Shown: piece after piece, positions 8,543-16,140 of the stretch
Position numbering within the stretch: position 1 is the stretch's first letter
Layout of the letters: the number at the start of each line of letters is the position of its first letter
Assembly: GCF_010119225.1 (NCBI RefSeq)
Contig: NZ_WNKF01000028.1
Coordinates: forward strand, 1-37,647
Source: Cyclobacterium roseum
Lineage (GTDB): Bacteria; Bacteroidota; Bacteroidia; Cytophagales; Cyclobacteriaceae
Reading direction: 5' to 3'
DNA: 37,647 nt
Position numbers and translations under genes: made by a program
The notes under the pieces: generated by a model
What the model was told of the DNA's origin: nothing
What the model saw: only the letters and a program-made list of their open reading frames with translations
The model's database searches: none

Positions 8543-9906
8543 GCTTCTACATTATTGTTTTGGATTGGCTCACATACCCGTATTTTACCCGTCACCACAT
8601 CATTGATTAAGGATTTTCGCAACTCTTTCAAGCGGTCTATTTGCTCCAAAGTGTTTTTAACGATTTTGTCAATGGTTGCTGTTTGTTGGTATAGATATTT
8701 AGCGATTTCTGTTTGTTCTTCTCTAGTTGAGGGCAAGTAAACTAAGAAGTCATTTATTTTTTCCATTTTAAGATTGATTCGTGTAAATCCTTTACCTTCT
8801 ATTATCAATAACTGTCGGTAATTATCTGACTGTAGTAAATAATTAATGAAGTGAGAGTTACACTCTTTAGATTGCAATCTAAAACCTTTGCAAAAACTGT
8901 TTAAGTAAGTTTCGTCTAAGTCAAAATCAAGTACAGAAGATTTGCCAATATCATCATAACCTTCAGAACTCATTAGAAAGAAAATATCTCCTTTTTTCAC
9001 CTTGTTCTGCTTTTCTATGGGTACTACAACGACTTTACCAAGATTATCTTCTGATATATAGGTGTTAGCTGCAATGTTCGTAAATGGAATGAATCCTTTA
9101 TTTTCTGGGTGGTCGTCTTGTCTAAAGTCATCACCACTTTTGCCTGATAAACCGCTGTATAGTTTCCCAATATCCTTGAGGCGGAATCTTTTCCATTTCT
9201 TAGGTACTTCTATTCCGATTTCAGTTGATTTCAGTTCAACCGTTTTATCCAACCCTATGGTTACGGCATCATTGATTAGCGATTTTCGCAACTCTTTGTA
9301 ATAGTCTATTTTTTGCTCAAGCAGCTTTACTTTCTTGTCAATGGCTTGGGTTTTAGTATCAAGGTATTGGGCTATGGCGTTTTGTTCTTCAATTGGCGGT
9401 ATAACAAGAGAGAGTTGTTTTAGGTCGTCTGTATTAAACCTAAAAACCTTTAATCCTGTAGCATACCTTTTTAATTCAGCGCAAAACTTTTTTGAGAAGT
9501 AATAAAGATATTTTTCGTTTAGAAGTTTGTTATTAGGCTTCAATAGTATTTGCTCTCCACCTAATAAACCTAAATCATCTCTATTGTAATAGCAGGAATG
9601 GCCTAAATCTTCAATAGTCTCAGAGGTTGAAATTAAGATAGTATCTCCTTGAGAGACGACCTGACTTTTTTTATAGAATTCACTATTCACAAAGAAATTA
9701 AAGTCATTGTCAACTACATCAACTTTATATGTTTTCCCATACTGTAATGCCACATACTCGCCATCATCGAGTAACTCATCTCTTTTAAAGCCTGTATTGC
9801 CCCTAACAATAGCAGCAACCCAATCAATTCTGTGATTTGTCCAATGTTCAGGAACATCAGCTAACCAATCAATTTCACTTTCCTTATAAGTATCGTATTT
9901 CATCAT
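8539..9906 (-). CDS. hsdS: Type I restriction-modification specificity (HsdS) subunit
   Basis: 455 residues with the usual twofold architecture. The first target-recognition domain (about 10-175) is followed by a conserved coiled-coil spacer (about 180-215) ending YKELRKSLINDAVT. The second target-recognition domain (about 230-400) is followed by the second spacer ending LKELRKSLINDVVTGKIRV. The near-identical spacer ends form the scaffold that holds two HsdM copies. Each recognition domain reads half of a bipartite DNA target, which cannot be predicted by eye. Both junctions with hsdM and hsdR are 4-nt overlaps. I see no second or partial hsdS copy nearby that would allow specificity switching by recombination. 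Confidence 0.95.
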   Translation of the reverse strand: MMKYDTYKESEIDWLADVPEHWTNHRIDWVAAIVRGNTGFKRDELLDDGEYVALQYGKTYKVDVVDNDFNFFVNSEFYKKSQVVSQGDTILISTSETIEDLGHSCYYNRDDLGLLGGEQILLKPNNKLLNEKYLYYFSKKFCAELKRYATGLKVFRFNTDDLKQLSLVIPPIEEQNAIAQYLDTKTQAIDKKVKLLEQKIDYYKELRKSLINDAVTIGLDKTVELKSTEIGIEVPKKWKRFRLKDIGKLYSGLSGKSGDDFRQDDHPENKGFIPFTNIAANTYISEDNLGKVVVVPIEKQNKVKKGDIFFLMSSEGYDDIGKSSVLDFDLDETYLNSFCKGFRLQSKECNSHFINYLLQSDNYRQLLIIEGKGFTRINLKMEKINDFLVYLPSTREEQTEIAKYLYQQTATIDKIVKNTLEQIDRLKELRKSLINDVVTGKIRVCEPIQNNNVEA

Positions 9907-11969
9907 AAGGCCAATTCAGCTTCTAAACTTTTCAAATCCTTTTCCAAAGCATTAATGTCACCTGTGATTTCTTCTACCGTTCTCAGCTTTTCAGGCTGGT
10001 AGAAAATTTTATTGAAGTTGAGTTCAACACCAATTACGTTGTCTAAATATTCAAAAGGTCGGGTAACGAACTTTGCCATGAAGTCTTGAATGTTTTGTTG
10101 GTTGGTGGCTTCATCTGGGCTGTAAGGGATAATCTCATAGTCCTTTTCCAAGTCTTTGGTTAGCTCAACCGCAATGGCAATGTGTTCTTTTTTGGTTTTG
10201 GTTGCTTTCTTGTAACTCGCTTTCACTACAATTTTGCCACAACCTAAGGCGGTTTGTTCTCCGTCATCTTCAATTATTGTTTCCTTGTCGGTATCGTACC
10301 AATGGGTAACACCCTTTGAAACCACTGTTAAGTTTGATTCTTTGTAGTCGATATTGGCAATAATGGTTTTGAATACCTGGTCGTAGTATTCCTTTAGGTT
10401 TTTGCAGTTGTCGTCTTCAAAATCTTCTATGACAAATTCAGTGATTTCATGGGCTTCATCGTTTAATCTATAAGTCAGCTTACTCGGGTTGGGCTTTATA
10501 GATTTGGCTTCTACCACATCACCAGTGCTGTTCGTTTTGGTGGGCATTTCTATAATATTGCCATCTTCATCCACATTGGTCAACATGATAGACTGCTTGT
10601 TGTAGTAGAAATGCCATTTATCAAAGACCTTGGCAAAATCATTGTCTTCAAATTTGGTGAAAGCTTTGACAATTTCAGCTCGGTGGTCAGGGTTCATTTG
10701 CCTGCGCTTTTTACCCTTGCTCTTTTTGAGTTGCTTCCAAAGGTTGCTGCCATCAATTAGAATTAATTTATCCTTTCTGGCGGCTGGCTTATTTTTGTTG
10801 AAAATCCATAAGTAGGTATAAATTCCCGTGTTGAAGAATTCATCTGCTGGCATTTGGATAATGGCTTCTACCCAATCTTCGTCAAAAAAGTGTTTTCGAA
10901 TATTGCTTTCCCCGCCACCTGCGTCACCACTAAAAAGAGTTGAGCCGTTGTGAACCACAACTGATAAACCGTCATCAGCTAAGTGGTGTAAAATGTGCTG
11001 TGTAAAAAGGAATTGACCGTCAGAAATAGAAGGAAGATCCACAAACCTTTCTGTTGTGTCATTCTCAATATCTTTTTTGTAGCCTTTCCAATCAACTCCA
11101 TAAGGTGGATTTGCAACAACAATGTCAAATTTCTTTTCAATGTGAAAAATGCTGGTCAGGGTATTTCCATGCTTTATCTCACTGTCATTTCTAAAACGGC
11201 TTTCAATTTTTGCCAAAGCGTATAAGGTGTCGTTCCATTCGTCACCGTGTGTTTTGGTTGGTCGATTAAATTTTTGTTGAATCTTGTCTTCAACGCCAAA
11301 GAGCAGGTTCGCACCACCACATGTTGGGTCGTAAATCGTCAGGAATTTATCATTGTCTTCAAGTTTTGAAGTAATAATTTCTGTAATCAGGTCAATGATA
11401 TCTTCAGGGGTATATTGTTCCCCTGCAGTTTCAGCAGAAATATCAGCCCATCTTCTTTTAATGTGTTCTTCAAGTGTAGTTATCTCAGAGTTGTTAAATG
11501 GAGTGAGGTCAATTTCACTCCAAGCCTTTACTGAATCAAAAAGAATATCTTTCTTCTTGAGTAGTCCGGCAACTCCTGAAATGTCGAGAAACTTTTCTTC
11601 GTCAGTTCCTTTATTAACGCCTAACAAGTATTGTGTTTCAGGATCGAAAGAATTCAAATACGTATAAAAATCAACGTCAAAGGTTTTATCGTTTTGACAA
11701 ATTATTTTTAAGGTCTTTCCTTTTCTAATAGCATAGTCGTTATAACCAAGCCCTTCGAGCTGGAATATTTCAACAAAATCGTCAATGTTGTCTTTTCCAA
11801 TTTCTTCTTCCAATCTTTTTGATTCACGAATCAACCTACTCTCAACCATAATAAGAGCGAAGAATGGCATCATGTACTTTGGAAAGTCTGATTGTTTTAT
11901 ACCTGCACCAATTAACAGGTCTGCAGTTTTCCAAACGTCTGATTCGTGTTTGAGTATGTTATTGCTCAT
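9903..11969 (-). CDS. hsdM: Type I restriction-modification DNA adenine methyltransferase (HsdM)
   Basis: 688 residues. SAM-binding motif I appears as IYDPTCGGANLLFG (about 212-225) and the catalytic motif IV as VANPPYGVDW (NPPY at 287-290), diagnostic of N6-adenine methylation. A helical N-terminal domain and QYTPEDIIDLI just before motif I are typical of HsdM. With HsdS it forms the modification enzyme that marks host sites; with HsdR, the restriction complex. The ATG at 11969 overlaps the end of the broken regulator gene by 11 nt, and its stop overlaps hsdS by 4 nt, so the operon order is regulator-M-S-R. The last ~40 residues (EEITGDINALEKDLKSLEAEL) look coiled-coil. Confidence 0.95.
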   Translation of the reverse strand: MSNNILKHESDVWKTADLLIGAGIKQSDFPKYMMPFFALIMVESRLIRESKRLEEEIGKDNIDDFVEIFQLEGLGYNDYAIRKGKTLKIICQNDKTFDVDFYTYLNSFDPETQYLLGVNKGTDEEKFLDISGVAGLLKKKDILFDSVKAWSEIDLTPFNNSEITTLEEHIKRRWADISAETAGEQYTPEDIIDLITEIITSKLEDNDKFLTIYDPTCGGANLLFGVEDKIQQKFNRPTKTHGDEWNDTLYALAKIESRFRNDSEIKHGNTLTSIFHIEKKFDIVVANPPYGVDWKGYKKDIENDTTERFVDLPSISDGQFLFTQHILHHLADDGLSVVVHNGSTLFSGDAGGGESNIRKHFFDEDWVEAIIQMPADEFFNTGIYTYLWIFNKNKPAARKDKLILIDGSNLWKQLKKSKGKKRRQMNPDHRAEIVKAFTKFEDNDFAKVFDKWHFYYNKQSIMLTNVDEDGNIIEMPTKTNSTGDVVEAKSIKPNPSKLTYRLNDEAHEITEFVIEDFEDDNCKNLKEYYDQVFKTIIANIDYKESNLTVVSKGVTHWYDTDKETIIEDDGEQTALGCGKIVVKASYKKATKTKKEHIAIAVELTKDLEKDYEIIPYSPDEATNQQNIQDFMAKFVTRPFEYLDNVIGVELNFNKIFYQPEKLRTVEEITGDINALEKDLKSLEAELAL

Positions 11970-12165
11970 TGTTTTTATCTCGTTTTACAAGTAATTCATC
12001 AATTTCTACGTCCAAGATTTCAGCAATCTTGTAAAGGTCTTCCAAGCTTGGTTGTCGTCTGTTTTGGGCATATGAGTTTACCATGTTGTAGCTCTTCCCA
12101 AGTTTCTCAGCCAACCAAATTTATTTGATTCCTTTCTTTTCTAAAACCTTCTTAATTCGGTTCAT
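11959..12165 (-). pseudogene. XRE-family helix-turn-helix regulator interrupted by an in-frame stop
   Basis: From an ATG at 12165 the minus strand reads MNRIKKVLEKKGIK, then a TAA at codon 15 (12123-12121), then continues in frame as IWLAEKLGKSYNMVNSYAQNRRQPSLEDLYKIAEILDVEIDELLV to a stop at 11959. This is a complete 68-codon Cro/CI-type HTH, with the stop falling where family members usually have Gln (KQTWLAEKLG), so a CAA-to-TAA change is likely. The pattern of a small HTH gene overlapping hsdM is common in Bacteroidota type I operons and probably sets expression of methylase and nuclease. A shortened product could start at an internal codon but would lack helix 1. The alternatives are a sequencing error or suppression. 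Confidence 0.82.
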
Positions 12166-12179
12166 TTTTGAGGAATTTT

Positions 12180-12854
12180 ATTCAGGTTGCTAAAATACAC
12201 GTAATTATTTTATGTCTCATAGAGTGAGTATAAAAATAGTCTTTCAGTTTTCAGGTGGGTGGGGTAAGGGCAAACTCTTTTGTTGCTGAGATAAGGAGCA
12301 ACAAATATGCTTGAATGTGAGGTGTGCATTTTTAGCATGAAGCAACAACGGTTTGCGAATATAACCTTTGGCGATTTTCGAAACATTTTCTTTTCGGCTT
12401 GCACCAAACTTACTTAAATGGTCAAAACTTGAATTTGGCAATTTTTTGTGCCATAAGCTATTTAAAAAAGGCCACTAGGTTCAACCTTACGGAGAAACTC
12501 TATTTTGCTAGTGGGTTGGCATAGCAAACCCCAGTGAAGACTCTCCCTACCTAGTTGTATGCCATCGACGGCAAAAAAAAAGCCACAAAATTTAATCTCT
12601 AGCTCTCTTTATTGTTAAATGATGGGGGGTGATTAAAATTAAATCTAAACTACCCGTACAACATTTTGGTCAAACTTTTGCGTAACTTATTAGCTAACGG
12701 CTTCTTACAATCCTTAACTTGAGTTAATTACTCACTACTACCTGACCACCTGAACTAAGTAAGTTTTGCATCGGAAATAATTACCGCCTACTTTCCTTTT
12801 TAAAAATGGGTAACTTAAAAATCAAAACTGTTACAAATGGTGTTACATATCATG
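12180..12854. other. Non-coding stretch between the restriction operon and the tRNA
   Basis: About 675 bp without a credible gene. The part nearest the regulator (12166-12250) should contain the operon promoter on the minus strand. The segment 12290-12440 holds two overlapping open minus-strand frames of 65 codons in different phases, neither with a recognisable family, and a sequence (agcaacaacggtttgcg, 12341-12357) related to the right end of the attC-like element at 649-783. The rest (12440-12854) is featureless to my eye. Confidence 0.5.
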
Positions 12855-12888
12855 AAAAAGCCCCTCTACGGTCTGTAAAGAGGCTTTT
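12855..12888 (-). terminator. Intrinsic terminator of the tRNA gene
   Basis: On the minus strand aaaagcctct and agaggggcttttt form a stem with a two-base bulge and end in a T-run immediately after the tRNA CCA end. Placement and T-run fit a Rho-independent terminator for the tRNA. Confidence 0.65.
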
Positions 12889-12964
12889 GGTGGGCCCACC
12901 TGGGCTCGAACCAGGGACTTTCTGATTATGAGTCAGATACTCTAACCAACTGAGTTATAGGCCC
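12888..12964 (-). tRNA. tRNA with CAT anticodon (elongator Met, or Ile2)
   Basis: 77 nt on the minus strand. Acceptor arm GGGCCTA/TGGGCCC with one G-T pair, D arm ACTC/GAGT, anticodon stem TCTGA/TCAGA enclosing CTCATAA (anticodon CAT), T arm CCTGG/CCAGG with TTCGAGC loop, and an encoded CCA after discriminator A. The CAT anticodon is used by elongator Met, initiator Met and lysidine-modified Ile2; the full acceptor pairing excludes the usual initiator form, but Met versus Ile2 cannot be settled by eye. Its 3' end faces the accessory island, the usual integration side. Confidence 0.93.
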
Positions 12965-13164
12965 ATTCTATTTTATTTTCTATCCCCGAAGCAAACTACT
13001 AACCAAGCCTTTAAAGCTTAAAATACCGCTTTTTTTGATCATTTTACCTTGCTTTTGGGACTGCAATGTTACATATTTGATTTTAATTTCACAACATATA
13101 TCTTCATGAAATCGAGCATGAGGAAAACGTCACACAGTCGGATGATTATAAAGCATGCGAGATT

Positions 13165-13189
13165 CTCCCGATTAAGGATCGGGACAGGC
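13165..13189 (+). repeat. Dispersed short palindrome (tcgggacaggc family)
   Basis: ctcccgattaaggatcggga plus caggc. An inverted, related copy is at 15512-15535 (gcctgtcccgacccatgtcg plus ggag). Both contain cccga/tcggg arms and the flank acaggc. Two copies in opposite orientation within 2.4 kb suggest a small dispersed repeat. Confidence 0.5.
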
Positions 13190-13220
13190 TATGTGGCCAT
13201 TAAAAAATAATTATAAACAC

Positions 13221-13853
13221 ATGAAAGACCATCCGGAAATCCAATTTTTAATCTTTGATCTGGGAAATGTCATCTATGATATTGACTACCAACGGACTTT
13301 TGATAAGTTGTATGCCAAACTACCCGGGGATAAGCATGCCCTGGTAAAGGATTTTATGGTTTCTCCCATCCACTATGACCTGGAAACCGGCAACATAGAT
13401 GAGGCGGCCTTTAGAAATGGGGTAAGGGAATATTTCTCGGCCGATTGGGAAGATGCCTGGATCGATGAGGTGTGGAACAGCCTGCTGGTGGCCATCCCCC
13501 AGGAAAGGCTGGACCTGCTGCTGAAACTCAAACAAAAGTACCCCCTGTTTATGCTCAGCAATACCAATTCCATCCATTTTAAGGTCGTCGAACAGGCCTT
13601 TGTAAACCAACTGCCGGAAAATGCCTGGCCCCATTTGTTTGAGCATTTGTTTTTAAGCCATGAAATGGGCCTGAGAAAACCCGGCGAAGCCATCTACCAA
13701 TCGGTGCTTCAAACGCTGGGGGCCAAACCCGAACAATGCTTGTTTTTTGATGACCTCAAAGAAAACCTTTTGGGCGCCGAAAAGGTTGGACTTAAAACCT
13801 TTCATATCGATCACCCTAAAGCACTTATCAATTTTTTTCAGGATGTACAGTAA
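13221..13853 (+). CDS. HAD-superfamily phosphatase, YihX-like
   Basis: About 210 residues from the ATG at 13221; an upstream in-frame ATG at 13191 would add ten residues that do not belong to the fold, so I prefer 13221. Motif I is IFDLGNVIYDID with nucleophile D13; the residue two further on is Gly, as in the DLGNV subgroup. Motif II is MLSNTN, motif III LRKPGEAIYQ, and motif IV FFDDLKENLLGA. The pattern FDLGNV...D(I/V)D, LSNTN, LGMRKP-like and FFDD matches E. coli YihX, an alpha-glucose-1-phosphate phosphatase, so a sugar-phosphate phosphatase in the cytoplasm is likely; substrate is inference. The gene overlaps the next one by 11 nt, suggesting coupled translation. Confidence 0.82.
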   Translation: MKDHPEIQFLIFDLGNVIYDIDYQRTFDKLYAKLPGDKHALVKDFMVSPIHYDLETGNIDEAAFRNGVREYFSADWEDAWIDEVWNSLLVAIPQERLDLLLKLKQKYPLFMLSNTNSIHFKVVEQAFVNQLPENAWPHLFEHLFLSHEMGLRKPGEAIYQSVLQTLGAKPEQCLFFDDLKENLLGAEKVGLKTFHIDHPKALINFFQDVQ

Positions 13854-14952
13854 CAGGGACTACCTAAAACACGGATTACTCTTATTTTTGACCCTAATTG
13901 CCACCACACTTGCGGGCGGGGAATGGCTGTATGGCAGAAGCGTGCTTTCGGATGAAAAGCCGCTTACCTGGGAGTTTTTTCTCCTTTCGCTGCAATTTTC
14001 CATTCCCTTTCTGGGGATTTTGTTTATTCACGAAATGGGTCATTTGTTCACCTCCATTTACCATAAAGTCCGCTCTTCCCTACCCTTCTTTATACCGGCC
14101 TGGCTGGGCTTTATCGGAGCGCCTTCCATCGGTACCTTTGGAGCGGTAATACAGATGAAAAGCCAGGTGGGTTCCCGTAAAAAATTCTTTGATATCGGGG
14201 TAGCCGGTCCTTTGGCAGGCTTCGTTATGGCATTAGCCGTGCTTATCTATGGGTTTACGACCCTTCCGGAGGCATCCTATATTTATGAAATTCACCCGGA
14301 ATATGCAGACCCTCGCTATGATAAAGAGGCAGATGAAAACGTGATGGATATCCAGCTGGGCTACAACCTGCTTTTCTGGATCATGCAGGAAACACTGGCC
14401 GACCCGGAACGAATGCCGGACATGGCAGAAGTGATCCATTACCCCTACCTGTTTGCCGGCTACCTGGCTTTATTCTTTACGGCCCTTAACCTGCTTCCCA
14501 TCGGGCAACTAGACGGTGGCCACGTTGTATTTGGGATTTTGCCAAAGCACCATAAACAACTGTCGCTGCTGGCCTATACCTTGTTTTTGTTTTTTGCCGG
14601 ATTGGGGGTCATCAGCCCCTACGAGGACCTGAATTACCTGATTTTTGCCCTGCCTCTTTACATCGGCTTTCTTTATATATGCTTTCGAAAAGCAGGAATC
14701 TCGAATACCAACCAATGGATAATCGCTTTGGGCATGGCGGCGATTCAATACACCCTGGTCAGTTTTTATCCGGGTATTCAGGGCTATTCGGGATGGTTGT
14801 TATTTGCCTTTCTAATTGGTAGGGTTTTGGGGATCAATCATCCCGAAGTACCGGATGGCCGACCCTTGGACCAAAAAAGAAAAATCCTGGGATGGATTGC
14901 TATTCTGATTTTTATCCTCTGCTTTATCCCCAGACCGTTCGTGATTGAGTAG
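13843..14952 (+). CDS. M50-family (site-2 protease-like) membrane metalloprotease
   Basis: About 369 residues from the ATG at 13843 (MYSNRDYLKHG). The open frame extends upstream to 13747, but that stretch lies in the HAD gene and is unlikely to be translated. The zinc site is FIHEMGH (H63, E64, H67) inside a membrane segment, and the third ligand motif is GQLDGGH (D224). Several further hydrophobic segments give about 7-8 transmembrane helices. Between the two motifs lies a soluble insertion (about 145-190). Family members cut substrates within the membrane; the target here is unknown. The frame ends at 14952, followed by repeats rather than another gene. Confidence 0.88.
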   Translation: MYSNRDYLKHGLLLFLTLIATTLAGGEWLYGRSVLSDEKPLTWEFFLLSLQFSIPFLGILFIHEMGHLFTSIYHKVRSSLPFFIPAWLGFIGAPSIGTFGAVIQMKSQVGSRKKFFDIGVAGPLAGFVMALAVLIYGFTTLPEASYIYEIHPEYADPRYDKEADENVMDIQLGYNLLFWIMQETLADPERMPDMAEVIHYPYLFAGYLALFFTALNLLPIGQLDGGHVVFGILPKHHKQLSLLAYTLFLFFAGLGVISPYEDLNYLIFALPLYIGFLYICFRKAGISNTNQWIIALGMAAIQYTLVSFYPGIQGYSGWLLFAFLIGRVLGINHPEVPDGRPLDQKRKILGWIAILIFILCFIPRPFVIE

Positions 14953-14970
14953 TGTTTATATATTTGAAAT

Positions 14971-15200
14971 CCTCGAAAAAATCCCCCTTGCCCCCTTTAG
15001 GAAAGGGGGATTTCGTTTACGGTCGGTTTTCTAGGTACGTAAATTCCAGATAGCTGCCGTACATTGTGAGCAGTACGGACCTTTTCCGATTCAGCAATAA
15101 ATATCGAACACATTAATTGGATTGTGAACTAATCCCCCTTAATAAGGGGGTAAGGGGGATTTACTTACGTAAGTATCAATCAATCCGTGTATTAAATAAT
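14971..15200. repeat. Imperfect long repeat, copy A
   Basis: First of three copies of a ~205-230-bp unit. Each has a hairpin made of atccccctt and aagggggat near its start (14980-15012 here), a diverged middle with cgtacat and aatatcgaacacattaatt, and a second set cccccttaataaggggg then taaggggga near its end. This copy is the most diverged in the middle. No gene is credible in it. Confidence 0.8.
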
Positions 15201-15405
15201 GAGGCCGTCGAAAAAATCCCCCTTTCCCCCTTTAAAAAAGGGGGATTTCGTCAACGATCGGATTTTATGTGCGTAAATTCTAGCCCGTTGTCGTACATAA
15301 TGGACAGCACTGACCTTTTCTAATTCAGCAATAAATATCGAACACATTAATTGGATTGTGAACTAATCCCCCTTAATAAGGGGGTAAGGGGGATTTGCTG
15401 AAAAT
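15201..15405. repeat. Imperfect long repeat, copy B
   Basis: Begins gaggccgtcgaaaaaatccc and is nearly identical to the copy at 15580-15800 over about 200 bp, including gtgcgtaaattctagcccg, the cgaacacattaattgga segment and the terminal cccccttaataaggggg hairpin. The near-identity points to recent duplication or gene conversion. Confidence 0.85.
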
Positions 15406-15579
15406 GTGATTTTTTGCTGAAATTGGGTAATGCAATCGGGCTAAAAAACGCCAAGGTTACTAAATTCCGTAATCCCGAACAGTACAATTCCCCCTTATCA
15501 AGGGGGCGAGAGCCTGTCCCGACCCATGTCGGGAGGGATTTACTTATGTAACTATCAATAAATCAGCGTATTAAATAAT
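15406..15579. other. Spacer between long repeat copies, with a partial copy and a dispersed palindrome
   Basis: Unique sequence to about 15480, then a partial repeat end (cccccttatcaaggggg at 15490-15506) into which the gcctgtcccga...tcgggag palindrome (15512-15535) appears to have been inserted, since the adjoining ggatttacttatgtaact continues as in the other copies. Confidence 0.55.
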
Positions 15580-15800
15580 GAGGCCGTCGAAAAAATCCCC
15601 CTTGCCCCCTTTAAAAAAGGGGGATTTCGTCAACGATCGGATTTTATGTGCGTAAATTCTAGCCCGTTGTCGTACATAATGGACAGCACTAACCTTTTCC
15701 AATTCAGCAATAAATATCGAACACATTAATTGGATTGTAAACTAATCCCCCTTAATAAGGGGGTAAGGGGGATTTACTTACATAACCATCATTAAATCAG
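15580..15800. repeat. Imperfect long repeat, copy C
   Basis: Starts gaggccgtcgaaaaaatccc and runs through the same hairpin, middle and terminal cccccttaataaggggg segments as copy B, with a handful of substitutions. It ends 30 nt before the rhodanese stop codon, so minus-strand transcripts leaving the rhodanese gene pass through its G/C-rich hairpins, which could act as terminators or RNA-stabilising structures (inference). Confidence 0.85.
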
Positions 15801-15828
15801 CCTTTTAAATGGAGACCATACGAAATTT

Positions 15829-16137
15829 TCAGTCCTCTTCTTCCAATTCCCGGTAAGCCAGAATCCCTCCCAACACATTCCTGACCTTGGGAAAACCTTT
15901 GCTTTCCAGAAATTGCTTGGCATTGCCACTTCTGGCACCGGAACGGCAGTGGATGATGATTTCCTCTTCTTTATGGGCTTCCAAATCAGCTAATTTATGC
16001 GGCAACTGGGCCAGGGGTATGAGCCAGGCTCCCAGGTTATCATCTTCGTATTCATATTCTTCGCGAACATCGATGAAAACAAACTTTTCGTTTTTATCCA
16101 ACCGTGCTTTTAGTTCGTCTACTTCTATATCTTCCAT
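15829..16137 (-). CDS. Single-domain rhodanese-like protein
   Basis: 102 residues, one rhodanese domain: DVREEYEY near the N-terminus and the active-site loop HCRSGARSG with the catalytic C64. The six-residue loop size after Cys fits a sulfurtransferase rather than a Cdc25-type phosphatase. There is no signal peptide, so it is cytoplasmic. It carries sulfur as a persulfide on C64; the acceptor is unknown. It lies 3 nt downstream of the T9SS protein gene on the same strand and is probably co-transcribed with it, although a functional link is not obvious. Confidence 0.9.
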   Translation of the reverse strand: MEDIEVDELKARLDKNEKFVFIDVREEYEYEDDNLGAWLIPLAQLPHKLADLEAHKEEEIIIHCRSGARSGNAKQFLESKGFPKVRNVLGGILAYRELEEED

Positions 16138-16140
16138 GGC

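Noticed and set aside
3644..9906. Invertase-driven switching of hsdS by the nearby serine recombinase
   Set aside because: No second or partial hsdS and no inverted repeats around hsdS are visible.
12210..12441. Two 65-codon minus-strand open frames
   Set aside because: They overlap in different phases, match no family I know and lie in a segment that looks like a non-coding repeat.
13747..13842. N-terminal extension of the M50 protease
   Set aside because: The extra 32 codons lie wholly inside the HAD phosphatase gene; the ATG at 13843 gives a normal protease N-terminus.
15117..15323. 68-codon plus-strand frame in the repeat region
   Set aside because: It crosses the boundary of two repeat copies and has no family or start context.
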